This document shows, in pieces, positions 6,343 through 14,394 of a DNA stretch of 19,162 nucleotides. The stretch lies in the NCBI GenBank assembly GCA_934700265.1, contig CAKUXH010000007.1, positions 1 to 19,162 of the forward strand, read 5' to 3'. Position 1 is the first letter of the stretch, and every line of letters begins with the position of its first letter. This DNA comes from an uncultured Opitutales bacterium. Lineage in GTDB: Bacteria > Verrucomicrobiota > Verrucomicrobiia > Opitutales > UBA9783. Position numbers and translations under genes: made by a program. The notes beneath the pieces are model-generated. The model saw only the letters and a list, made by a program, of their open reading frames with translations, searched no databases and was not told the DNA's origin.

Positions 6343-8016
6343 ATGACAAATGTAATGGATAGTTTGCTTGATGCAAACTTGTTAATGCAACTGAAAGCAA
6401 ATACGATCGTAAAAGGTCGCATTTCTGAAATTCGTTCCAACGAAGTTGCAATTGATATTGGAGCAAAAGCTGAAGGTATCGTTCCTGCAAGTGAATTCTT
6501 AAATTTCGATGAACTTTCTGTTGGGGAAGAAGTTGAAGTTTATGTAGAACGCGTCGAAAATGCAGAAGGACGTCCAGTACTTTCTTACGACAAAGCTCAA
6601 CAACAAAAGAACTGGGAAAACATCCTTGAAAAATGTGCAGAAGGCGAAGAAGTTTCTGGCCGTGTAAAAGGAAAAGTTAAAGGTGGGTTGGTCATCAGCA
6701 TTGGTGTTGATGCATTTTTACCAGCCTCCCAAATTGATATTCAAGCTCCAAAGAACTTGGATCAATATTTAGGACAAACGTTCGACTTAAAAATTGTTAA
6801 AATCAATAAAGAACGTCGTAATATCGTTGTTTCTCGTCGTGAATTGATTGAAAGTCAACGTCAACAAAAACGTCAGCAGATCTTAAATGATGTTCAAGTC
6901 GGTTCTGTACGCAAAGGTATTGTTAAAAATATTACCGATTACGGAGCTTTCATTGACTTAGATGGCTTAGATGGCTTATTGCATATCACCGATATGACCT
7001 GGGGTCGTATTTCTCATCCAAATGAAGTACTTAAAGTTGGTGAAGAAATCGAAGTTATGGTCACAGAAATTGATCGTGATAAAGAACGTGTTTCATTAGG
7101 TATCAAACAATTGCATGAAAATCCATGGGATCAAATTGAAAAACGCTATCCTGTCGGATCTAAAATTCACGGAAAAGTTGTTAACTTGGTTCCATACGGT
7201 GCATTTGTTGAGCTTGAAGAAGGCGTTGAAGGCTTAATTCATATTACTGAATTTTCTTGGACAAAACGTATTAATAAGCCAAGTGAAGTATTACGTGTTG
7301 GTGATGAAGTTGATGCAGTTGTTTTAGATATCCAAAAAGAAGAACAAAAGATTTCATTAGGTATTCGTCAGTTATCTGAAAATCCATGGGACATGGTTCA
7401 ACACAACTATCCAGTTGGAGCACATGTTCGTGGTAAAGTTCGCAATTTGACAACCTATGGTGCCTTCATTGAATTAGAAGAAGGTATTGATGGTATGATT
7501 CACGTTTCTGACATGAGCTGGACTCGCAAGATTAATCATCCAGGTGAAATGTTGAAGAAAGGTGATGAAGTTGATGCAGTTGTTTTGGAAGTCGAACCCT
7601 CTCAACAACGTATCGCTTTAGGAATCAAGCAATTGACAGAAGATCCATGGGCACGTATCGAAAGCATTTACAAAATCGGTGATGTTATCAGCGGAAAAAT
7701 CGCAAAGATTACATCTTATGGATTGTTTGTTGAACTAAAGAACGATATTGATGGATTAGTTCACATCAGTCAAGTCAGCGAAGAACATATAGACAACTTG
7801 AAGGATTCCTACAAAGTTGGAGATACCGTTGAAGCACGTGTTATCAAAATTGATAAAGAAGAACGTCGCTTAGGTTTGTCTATTAAAGCTGCAGCTTACG
7901 ATGATTCTCGTTTAGCAGAAGAAATCAAGAATTATGACACCATCTCAGCCAGTCAAGATTTGACAAGTTTGGGAGATATTCTTGACCAAGCTACACAAGC
8001 AAAACGCTCAGAGTAG
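6343..8016 (+). CDS. rpsA: 30S ribosomal protein S1
   Basis: The 557-residue protein has six S1 RNA-binding domains at about residues 20-85, 102-167, 187-255, 272-342, 358-429 and 445-515. The last four carry the conserved YGAFI/V-x-L...G-x-hydrophobic-H-I/V pattern, with linker motifs such as SLGIKQLHENPW. The first two are divergent, as in E. coli S1, where they dock S1 on the ribosome. S1 helps the 30S subunit capture and unfold mRNAs, especially those with weak or no Shine-Dalgarno motif, which is the situation for many genes here. Codon use is visibly shifted (many CGT arginine and GGT glycine codons), as expected for a highly expressed gene. It is transcribed alone, divergent from the SctW-like mini-gene, and followed by its own terminator. 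The short tail after domain six is Ala/Ser/Asp-rich. Confidence 0.97.
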   Translation: MTNVMDSLLDANLLMQLKANTIVKGRISEIRSNEVAIDIGAKAEGIVPASEFLNFDELSVGEEVEVYVERVENAEGRPVLSYDKAQQQKNWENILEKCAEGEEVSGRVKGKVKGGLVISIGVDAFLPASQIDIQAPKNLDQYLGQTFDLKIVKINKERRNIVVSRRELIESQRQQKRQQILNDVQVGSVRKGIVKNITDYGAFIDLDGLDGLLHITDMTWGRISHPNEVLKVGEEIEVMVTEIDRDKERVSLGIKQLHENPWDQIEKRYPVGSKIHGKVVNLVPYGAFVELEEGVEGLIHITEFSWTKRINKPSEVLRVGDEVDAVVLDIQKEEQKISLGIRQLSENPWDMVQHNYPVGAHVRGKVRNLTTYGAFIELEEGIDGMIHVSDMSWTRKINHPGEMLKKGDEVDAVVLEVEPSQQRIALGIKQLTEDPWARIESIYKIGDVISGKIAKITSYGLFVELKNDIDGLVHISQVSEEHIDNLKDSYKVGDTVEARVIKIDKEERRLGLSIKAAAYDDSRLAEEIKNYDTISASQDLTSLGDILDQATQAKRSE

Positions 8017-8026
8017 TTACTTATTC

Positions 8027-8060
8027 AAAAGGAAGGGCAATATGTCCTTCCTTTTATTTT
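8027..8060 (+). terminator. Rho-independent terminator after rpsA
   Basis: aaaaggaagg (8027-8036) pairs perfectly with ccttcctttt (8046-8055). The stem extends by a G-U and a C-G pair, leaving a 5-base loop (aatat). The U-rich 3' arm continues into attttcc. The hairpin ends only about a dozen bases before the ATG of the next gene. Confidence 0.8.
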
Positions 8061-8067
8061 CCGTCTT

Positions 8068-9915
8068 ATGAAAAAAACACTTTTTGTATATTTAATAAAA
8101 TTAACCGTTTATGCTTTTTGTTTATCGGCCAGTTTAGTTTTATCTTATAATTTAAAATATGCCTTTGTTATCCCAAACAGTATACAAGCTGTTATGTGGA
8201 AAAATATTATTTTATTTATTCCTTTAAAAATCATTTTATTAAATATCTTAGGAGAATTTAAAGGAATTTTTACTTACTTTCGCTTACCTGACTTAATTAA
8301 AATTGTCGCTTGTTTTTCAGCTTTCTCGTTTTCATTTTTATTGCTTCGTGTCACCTGTATCAACAATTTATGGATTCCTTCACGAGAAATAATTCTTTCA
8401 GATCTACTTTTTTCAATTTTATTTATTTTATTTTTTCGTGCAAGTATACGAATCGTCTGTACACGATTAAAAGGACCTGATCCTGTAGTTCAAGCAGAAA
8501 ACCATCATTTAAAAGTTGCTGTCATCGGTTCTGATGATACCGCATCTCAATTAATTGCAGATTTAAAAGCTAAGTCTAGATATGGGATTAAACCAGTTGC
8601 TGTTTTAGATGACAATCAACAACATTATGGACGGTTATTACATGGAGTTCCAGTGTTAGGTGTTCCAGAATTATTTAAAGATTTAACAGAACAAAGGAAA
8701 ATAGATGGCATTGTATTTATAGGAAATGCTTTACCTCAAAAACGTCTACAAAGTTTAACAAAATTAGCAAATTCCTTAAACTTAAAAACATTTACTGTAC
8801 CAAGCTTTGGAGATTTTTTTCAAGGAAAAGCTTTTGTTAATCGTTTGAAACCATTATCAGTAGAAGATTTTTTAGCACGTGATCCTATAAAATTAGATTT
8901 AGAGAACACCCAAAAGTTGATTGAGGACCAAGTTATTGTTGTCACGGGAGGTGGAGGCTCCATTGGTAGTGAATTATGTCGACAAATCGCTCAAAAGTGC
9001 CCAAAGCAACTTATTATCATCGATCATGCTGAATTTAATCTATTTAAAATAGAACAATCTCTATTACAATTAGGTATCCATTGTATTCCTGTTCTAGTTA
9101 ATGCTGCAAATAGAGAGGCTTTACGAACATGCTTTGAAAAATATCGTCCTGATATTGTTTTTCATGCTGCAGCCTACAAACATGTTCCATTATTAGAAAC
9201 TCAACCGTTAGTTGCTGTAAAAAATAATGTGTTAAGCACCGGATGGTTAGCACAAATTTCTAGCGAAATGGGAGTAAAACGTTTTGTGCTCGTTTCCACA
9301 GATAAAGCTATCAATCCAGTTAACAATATGGGAGCTACCAAACGAATATGTGAAATGTTTTGTATGAAAATGCAAGAACGTCCAGGCAACAAAACTCAAT
9401 TTATGGCAGTTCGTTTTGGAAACGTCTTAGGCTCTGCTGGCAGCGTTTTGCCAACATTTCAAGAACAAATCACACATGGAGGTCCAATTACAGTTACACA
9501 TCCACAGATGACCAGATTCTTTATGACCATACCTGAAGCAGTAAGTTTAATTTTAGAAGCATTCACATTTAAAAATGTTGGTGGGAAAACATTTGTGCTT
9601 GATATGGGCAAGCCGATAAAAATCGTAGATGTTGCTAAACACATGATTGAGCTCAATAATTTACAAGTTGGAACAGATATTGAAATCGTTTATACAGGGA
9701 TTCGACCAGGAGAAAAACTTCATGAAGATCTAGTGTTTGATCCTACAAAAATTTTACCAACTGAAAATAAGCTTATCGGTGTGTTTAAAGATGATTTAAC
9801 CTATTTAAATAACATGAAACCTATAACTGATTATTTAGTTGAGGTTGAAAATTTAACAACAGACGAAGCAGGTATAAAATTTATTCAAAAACTTATTCCT
9901 AATTTTAAAAAATAA
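8068..9915 (+). CDS. Membrane nucleotide-sugar 4,6-dehydratase (CapD/PglF/WbpM family)
   Basis: The 615-residue protein has four hydrophobic segments in residues 1-130 and a Rossmann-like regulatory domain at about 148-250. A C-terminal extended SDR domain follows from 288. The NAD(P)-binding loop is TGGGGSIG (293-300). The catalytic region is STDKAINPVNNMGATKR (410-426): Thr411, Asp412 and Lys413 with Met421 and Lys425, so methionine replaces the usual SDR tyrosine, exactly as in PglF-type dehydratases. Enzymes of this type convert UDP-GlcNAc (or a related sugar) to the 4-keto-6-deoxy form at the inner face of the membrane. They feed capsule, O-antigen or protein glycan synthesis. No glycosyltransferase or aminotransferase lies beside it, so the end product is unknown. 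The ATG is the first start after the rpsA terminator and has no Shine-Dalgarno motif. Confidence 0.9.
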   Translation: MKKTLFVYLIKLTVYAFCLSASLVLSYNLKYAFVIPNSIQAVMWKNIILFIPLKIILLNILGEFKGIFTYFRLPDLIKIVACFSAFSFSFLLLRVTCINNLWIPSREIILSDLLFSILFILFFRASIRIVCTRLKGPDPVVQAENHHLKVAVIGSDDTASQLIADLKAKSRYGIKPVAVLDDNQQHYGRLLHGVPVLGVPELFKDLTEQRKIDGIVFIGNALPQKRLQSLTKLANSLNLKTFTVPSFGDFFQGKAFVNRLKPLSVEDFLARDPIKLDLENTQKLIEDQVIVVTGGGGSIGSELCRQIAQKCPKQLIIIDHAEFNLFKIEQSLLQLGIHCIPVLVNAANREALRTCFEKYRPDIVFHAAAYKHVPLLETQPLVAVKNNVLSTGWLAQISSEMGVKRFVLVSTDKAINPVNNMGATKRICEMFCMKMQERPGNKTQFMAVRFGNVLGSAGSVLPTFQEQITHGGPITVTHPQMTRFFMTIPEAVSLILEAFTFKNVGGKTFVLDMGKPIKIVDVAKHMIELNNLQVGTDIEIVYTGIRPGEKLHEDLVFDPTKILPTENKLIGVFKDDLTYLNNMKPITDYLVEVENLTTDEAGIKFIQKLIPNFKK

Positions 9916-10038
9916 ATCTTTTGTTTTTTTAACTAAAAATAACTTTTATTATACCTGTATTTAACTCAAAGTAATAACGGTTAAATCTAAAAATAAGGTT
10001 TTATTTTAAAAATATTTATTTCCATGCTTAAATTTCTA

Positions 10039-10067
10039 TTTACTTTTATTAAAGAAAATAGTAAAAT
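10039..10067 (+). promoter_or_regulatory. Putative promoter of the sctY-sctV unit
   Basis: TTTACT (10039-10044), exactly 17 bases, then TAAAAT (10062-10067) resemble a sigma-70 promoter. The -10 box ends six bases before the ATG at 10074, so the predicted transcript would start at the start codon. The region 9916-10038 otherwise holds only A/T-rich sequence and no clear terminator for the dehydratase gene. Confidence 0.45.
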
Positions 10068-10073
10068 AACTGT

Positions 10074-10415
10074 ATGGAAGGATTAAAAGAAGAGCAAGTT
10101 GAATTTTTATACCTGCTAGCATATTTGTATATGCAGCAGTGTAAATACGATATGGCTCTTCAATTATTTAGGATTTTAAGGTTACATATTCCAGAAAACT
10201 TAAAAATAGCTTTAGCTTTAGCCTCATGTTTGCATAAAGTCAAACGATTTGATGAAGCTTTAAAGGTTCTAAAATCTATAGAGGAAACAGACTTAAAACG
10301 AGATCAACTCGTAGCCTATTTTTATATATATAGTAAGATTCTGTGGGATTTAAAGCAACCTGAAGATTCTCGGAAAATGTTGCATAAATATTTAAAAATT
10401 AGAGAAATAAAGTGA
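10074..10415 (+). CDS. TPR-type type III secretion chaperone, SctY-like
   Basis: The 113-residue protein is almost entirely helical and made of about three TPR-like repeats (for example the LAYLYMQQCKYDMALQLFRI, LALASCLHKVKRFDEALKVL and ILWDLKQPEDSRKMLHKYL helical pairs). In Yersinia the gene before the export gate lcrD/sctV is yscY, a small TPR chaperone that binds YscX and the cytoplasmic ring of SctV. Size, fold and position all agree with an SctY role. Direct sequence identity is not claimed, and a chaperone for a translocator is the alternative. No earlier start is possible because a stop (10062-10064) lies in frame. The start has no Shine-Dalgarno motif. Its stop codon overlaps the sctV start, so the two are translationally coupled. 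Confidence 0.65.
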   Translation: MEGLKEEQVEFLYLLAYLYMQQCKYDMALQLFRILRLHIPENLKIALALASCLHKVKRFDEALKVLKSIEETDLKRDQLVAYFYIYSKILWDLKQPEDSRKMLHKYLKIREIK

Positions 10416-12511
10416 TGAATTGGGCTTTTTCAATTGAGCATACGATTACAAAATATTCTCGCTTCAACGATATCGTTTTAGCGTTTTTAGTAGTTACAAT
10501 TATCTCGTTAATGATCGTACCAGTCCCATCCTACATGGTGGATACACTGATTGCTGTTAACTTGACAATATCCGTCGTGCTATTAATGATGTCTTTGTAC
10601 ATTCCCAACGTTCTTGCTTTCTCAACCTTTCCAACGTTGCTACTTTTCACAACGTTATTTCGACTAGCCCTAAACATTACAACCACTCGAATGATTTTAT
10701 TGCATGCTGATGCAGGAGAAATTATTTATACATTTGGACAATTTGTGGTTGGAGGAAATTTCGTTGTTGGCGCAGTGGTATTCCTCATCTTACTTATCGT
10801 ACAGTTCTTAGTTATCACTAAAGGTGCTGAACGTGTAGCTGAAGTTGCTGCTCGTTTTACCTTGGACGCAATGCCAGGTAAACAAATGAGTATTGACGCA
10901 GATATGCGTGCAGGTTCCATTGATATGGATGAAGCAAAACGCCGTCGTTCCAACCTTGAACGCGAAAGCCAACTTTACGGAGCGATGGATGGTGCAATGA
11001 AATTCGTAAAAGGTGACTCCATTGCCGGTTTAATTATTACAGCTATCAATATTGTAGCCGGTATTATCATTGGGGTTACGCAGAAAAATATGGAATTAGG
11101 TAAGGCTGTAACCACCTACTCTATTTTAACTATTGGGGATGGACTTGTATCTTCAATTCCTTCTTTGCTCATCTCAATTACATCCGGTATTATTGTAACA
11201 AAAGTAGGTTCAAATGATGGAGCTATTTTAGGCCGTGACATTGGATCACAAGTCTTAGGTCAGCCTAAAGCCTTACTGGTCGGTGGTTTCATGGTTGTAG
11301 GACTTATGTTGATGCCAGGCTTTCCTAAAATACCTTTTTTAATCTTAGCAATTCTTACCTTAGGAATCGGATATTCTTTAAATTTTGCTAAAACACATAC
11401 GAATAAAAATGGGACCAAAAAGGCAAATCCGACCCTACCACATAAAGCTCCTGAAATTACTCAAGAACCTTCGGAAAGTAATTCTGGCAACGAATTTTCT
11501 GTCACAACTCCCCTACTTTTGGACGTTGAACGATCCATTGAAGATAGCATAGAGCCAGATGTATTAAATGAACAGCTGATTCAGGTTCGACGAGCCCTTT
11601 ATCATGATTTAGGCGTGCCTTTTCCTGGAATACATTTACGATTTAATGGAGCACTACCGCAAAACGGATATCGAATCTTGATTAACGAAGTTCCTATTGC
11701 CCAAGGGAAATTACTTCCCAAACACGTCATTGTTCGAGAAACAAAAGAAAATCTTGAAATGTTAGGTGTGCATTTCGTAGAAGAAGAAAGTCATATCCCT
11801 CATTTAATGCCATTATGGGTTCCACTTGAAGAAGTAGAATTGTTAGATGGAGCTAACATCGCTTACATGAAAACACCACAAATTTTAACCTATCATCTCT
11901 CTTACGTGTTAAAACGATATGCAAGTGACTTCTTAGGTATTCAAGAGTGTAAATTTTTATTGGAAAATATGGAACAAGATTTTCCAGAAATTATCAAGGA
12001 AGTCCAACGCGTATTACCCATACAAAAAATTACAGAAATTTTTCAAAGATTGGTCCAAGAAGATATTTCTATTCGAAATTTAAAAAGTATATTCCAATGC
12101 TTAATCGATTGGGGACAAAAAGAAAAAGAACCCGTGCTATTAGCAGATTATGTACGTTCAACCCTACGACGATATATCAGCTATAAATTTAGTGAAGGAA
12201 GAAATGTGCTCTCTGTCTATTTATTGGATCCTAAGATCGAAGAACTTGTCCGTAAAGCCATACGTCAAACTTCAGCTGGTAGCTATTTAGCCTTAGACCC
12301 ACCTTCAGCTAAAAAGATCGTAAAAGCAATAAAGGAAGAAGTTGGTGACTTAGTTTTACAAGAACACAAACCAGTACTTCTAACTTCCATGGACATTCGC
12401 CGATATGTGCGTAAACTTATCGAAATGGAAATTTACGAATTACCTGTACTATCTCACCAAGAACTTACAGAAGAAATTACAATTCGACCATTGGGAAGAA
12501 TTCACTTATAA
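10415..12511 (+). CDS. sctV: Type III secretion export gate protein SctV (LcrD/InvA/FlhA family)
   Basis: The protein has 698 residues from the ATG at 10415, or 699 from a GTG at 10412; both overlap the end of sctY. It is the large export-gate subunit that forms a nonameric ring under the injectisome, selects substrates and uses the proton motive force. The N-terminal half has about seven to eight membrane segments up to residue 325. The FHIPEP-type cytoplasmic loop (about 138-200) contains the conserved KGAERVAEVAARFTLDAMPG, the basic KRRR and the GAMDGAMKFVKGD motifs. A Lys/Pro-rich linker (about 328-360) leads to the cytoplasmic domain (about 365-699). It is placed with the secretion branch (SctV) rather than FlhA because of the upstream SctY-like gene and the absence of flagellar genes in the window; FlhA is unlikely but not excluded. 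No other secretion apparatus genes follow. Confidence 0.93.
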   Translation: MNWAFSIEHTITKYSRFNDIVLAFLVVTIISLMIVPVPSYMVDTLIAVNLTISVVLLMMSLYIPNVLAFSTFPTLLLFTTLFRLALNITTTRMILLHADAGEIIYTFGQFVVGGNFVVGAVVFLILLIVQFLVITKGAERVAEVAARFTLDAMPGKQMSIDADMRAGSIDMDEAKRRRSNLERESQLYGAMDGAMKFVKGDSIAGLIITAINIVAGIIIGVTQKNMELGKAVTTYSILTIGDGLVSSIPSLLISITSGIIVTKVGSNDGAILGRDIGSQVLGQPKALLVGGFMVVGLMLMPGFPKIPFLILAILTLGIGYSLNFAKTHTNKNGTKKANPTLPHKAPEITQEPSESNSGNEFSVTTPLLLDVERSIEDSIEPDVLNEQLIQVRRALYHDLGVPFPGIHLRFNGALPQNGYRILINEVPIAQGKLLPKHVIVRETKENLEMLGVHFVEEESHIPHLMPLWVPLEEVELLDGANIAYMKTPQILTYHLSYVLKRYASDFLGIQECKFLLENMEQDFPEIIKEVQRVLPIQKITEIFQRLVQEDISIRNLKSIFQCLIDWGQKEKEPVLLADYVRSTLRRYISYKFSEGRNVLSVYLLDPKIEELVRKAIRQTSAGSYLALDPPSAKKIVKAIKEEVGDLVLQEHKPVLLTSMDIRRYVRKLIEMEIYELPVLSHQELTEEITIRPLGRIHL

Positions 12512-12513
12512 AC

Positions 12514-13020
12514 CTAAAAAGGAAAATAAGGCAATTCATCGACGTACACTTGAGAACTATGTTCGATAAGAACTATATCTTTTGGAGATAACGTCCGTAC
12601 AATTTTCCCTGGACTTCCTAAAACAAGAGAATATGGAGGTATTTCTTTATTTTGTGTAATTAAAGTATTTGCCCCAATAATGCAATGATGGCCTATTTTG
12701 GCTCCATCCAAAATAGTTGCATGCATTCCAATTAGGCAGTAGGAATCAATATGACAGCCATGCACAATTGCCCCATGACCTATTGTAACTCTATCACCCA
12801 CAATGACATCTGCATTAAAACTTACATGTATAACGACATTTTCTTGTATATTTGTCTGATTCCCAATAACGATCTTATTAACATCTCCACGTAGAGTTGC
12901 ATAAGGCCAAATACTGCATTTTTCTCCTAAAACCACATTTCCAATAACAATACTCTGAGGAGCAATTTTAGATAAATTTCCAATTTGCGGTTTTATTTTT
13001 AAGTAACTTAAATTTTCCAT
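12514..13020 (-). CDS. Gamma carbonic anhydrase-like hexapeptide-repeat protein
   Basis: The 168-residue protein is a left-handed beta-helix of the gamma-carbonic anhydrase/PaaY/YrdA group. It shows the hexapeptide periodicity (IVIGN, AKIG, IIGAN), the LRGD motif (43-46), Gln59 in NIQE, and the three metal-ligand histidines expected in the family: His65 (VVIH), His82 (IGHGA) and His87 (VHGC). The trimer normally binds Zn or Fe between subunits. Some members hydrate CO2, while others have no measured activity, so the name does not prove function. It is transcribed toward sctV, and the two stop codons are separated by only two bases. A purine stretch GGGAAG about nine bases before the ATG may serve as ribosome binding site. 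Confidence 0.88.
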   Translation of the reverse strand: MENLSYLKIKPQIGNLSKIAPQSIVIGNVVLGEKCSIWPYATLRGDVNKIVIGNQTNIQENVVIHVSFNADVIVGDRVTIGHGAIVHGCHIDSYCLIGMHATILDGAKIGHHCIIGANTLITQNKEIPPYSLVLGSPGKIVRTLSPKDIVLIEHSSQVYVDELPYFPF

Positions 13021-13046
13021 AAAAATTTTCTTCCCATTTAAACCTA

Positions 13047-13074
13047 AATGTAGTAAAAAATTTAGCGTAGTAAA
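13047..13074 (-). promoter_or_regulatory. Putative promoter of the gamma carbonic anhydrase-like gene
   Basis: On the minus strand, TTTACT (13074-13069), 16 bases and TACATT (13052-13047) fit a sigma-70 promoter. The predicted start leaves a leader of about 20 bases that includes GGGAAG. The match is modest and the region is A/T-rich. Confidence 0.35.
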
Positions 13075-13091
13075 GAGTAATTTTTATCGTT

Positions 13092-14330
13092 TTGAAAAAA
13101 GAAGATAATGTTCTACAAGAAATCAAGGCTCTTTCTTTAGGGCCTAACTGGTCAGAAAAAAGCTATACAAACCATGCAGAACCAGCCCATGAAAAGTTAA
13201 CTCAATACATCGCAAAACGAAAACCCATTGATATAAAAGGCATTGATATCTCATTAAAGCCTGAAACAGAGGTAATGGATCGTTTAATACAATCCATGAA
13301 GAGTTCATGCATTACCTATCGATTTTTCCCTATTGTAAATTTTTTTTTACAAAAAGAGCAATATAAAATTGTTTTATCAGCTATAAAGAATAATACAATT
13401 TTTTGTACCGTTGTGGATAAATTACCTTTTTTAAAAAAAGAAACAGCCGAGGATTATCTATCAGAAAAATATTGGGATGATTTTTTCTACTCAGAAACTG
13501 TTTCAGTAAGTGCACCTAAAGGTGCTTTTCATTCTGTCAATCGGTGTGGTATAACTGGTATTTTACTTGGGCCCCCTAATTATCATTTATACAGTGATCT
13601 ATTACGAGAACATTACGAACAATATTTAAAAAATCAATATTCATGGGAAACTTTTTTATTACGTATAAAAAATGAATCTTCTCCTGAAATCGTCCAACAG
13701 TGGATTAATGCAATATCTCAAAGTTATCGCTATCATTTAAAACAAAATCCAGAAATTATTTTTGAAAATCGCACTTTGGCAAAACAATATTTGCTCCAAA
13801 ACATATCATTTGTAAATGATGATATTCAAAGAATAAAACATATCATTTTTTCACGCGAAGATATAAATAAAATTACTGATGAAGACTTAAAACAAGCAAT
13901 TTTATATGAAATCACAAATGAAATGCGCGTTCCTATAAAAATTGGATATTTATGCAGCGCTCGTTTTCGACATTCTGGCTTTCATGTGTATAAAAAAGGT
14001 AGGGATGCAGACAAAATTACTTATGTATGCGCTATAAAACGACGAATTCGTGATGAATACACATCATTTTCAAAAAAATTAGAAAACATTATAGAATGCA
14101 TAGAAAAGCATCCACGAGAATCTTTAGAAAATTTAGCTAAATATTATTTTAACATCGATTCAAAACCTTCTAATGTGATAAATATCACTGAAACAAATTA
14201 TTTTTTAGAATTCAAAAGAAACTTAATTTTTCTTATTCAGCAAGGTTGGGTCACGCAATATGAAGATGGAAATTTATATGTATCACCACGACAAACTTTA
14301 GCATCTAAAAATAATCAAAAATATGCATAA
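13092..14330 (+). CDS. Unknown conserved-looking protein of 412 residues
   Basis: I do not recognise a named domain. The frame is open for 412 codons from a TTG (13092); the next in-frame ATG is at residue 62, and an in-frame stop at 13071-13073 limits any extension. No signal peptide or membrane segment is visible, so it is probably cytoplasmic. Notable parts are GITGILLGPPNYHLYSDLLR (about 153-172), helical charged segments (175-275), and a strongly basic block (about 290-320, with RFRHSGFHVYKKG and AIKRRIRDEY). The C-terminal unit at about 370-400 (FLIQQGWVTQ...DGNLYVSP) resembles the wing of a winged-helix domain. From memory, proteins with the GPPN...Y block and this C-terminal part occur widely in Verrucomicrobiota without known function. 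A nucleic-acid-binding role is inference from the basic block. It is divergent from the carbonic anhydrase-like gene and ends in a terminator. Confidence 0.8.
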   Translation: MKKEDNVLQEIKALSLGPNWSEKSYTNHAEPAHEKLTQYIAKRKPIDIKGIDISLKPETEVMDRLIQSMKSSCITYRFFPIVNFFLQKEQYKIVLSAIKNNTIFCTVVDKLPFLKKETAEDYLSEKYWDDFFYSETVSVSAPKGAFHSVNRCGITGILLGPPNYHLYSDLLREHYEQYLKNQYSWETFLLRIKNESSPEIVQQWINAISQSYRYHLKQNPEIIFENRTLAKQYLLQNISFVNDDIQRIKHIIFSREDINKITDEDLKQAILYEITNEMRVPIKIGYLCSARFRHSGFHVYKKGRDADKITYVCAIKRRIRDEYTSFSKKLENIIECIEKHPRESLENLAKYYFNIDSKPSNVINITETNYFLEFKRNLIFLIQQGWVTQYEDGNLYVSPRQTLASKNNQKYA

Positions 14331-14360
14331 CTTATTTCCATTTTAACTTATCGCATCTGG

Positions 14361-14392
14361 TAAACACTGCTTTTAAGCTTAGGCAGTGTTTA
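14361..14392 (+). terminator. Hairpin terminator after the 412-residue gene
   Basis: taaacactgc (14361-14370) and gcagtgttta (14383-14392) form a perfect 10-bp stem around a 12-base loop that contains a small palindrome (taagctta). The T tract after it is weak (ttatgttaatt). Position, 30 bases after the stop, supports termination. Confidence 0.65.
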
Positions 14393-14394
14393 TT

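Noticed and set aside
9201..9392. Minus-strand frames inside the capD-like gene (also 9459-9656), and similar ones in sctV, rpsA and gldG
   Set aside because: They lie opposite strongly conserved coding sequence, lack promoters and ribosome binding sites, and show no protein features.
10024..10086. 20-codon frame overlapping the sctY start, possible leader peptide
   Set aside because: It starts inside the proposed promoter, has no ribosome binding site and low-complexity sequence; chance is enough to explain it.
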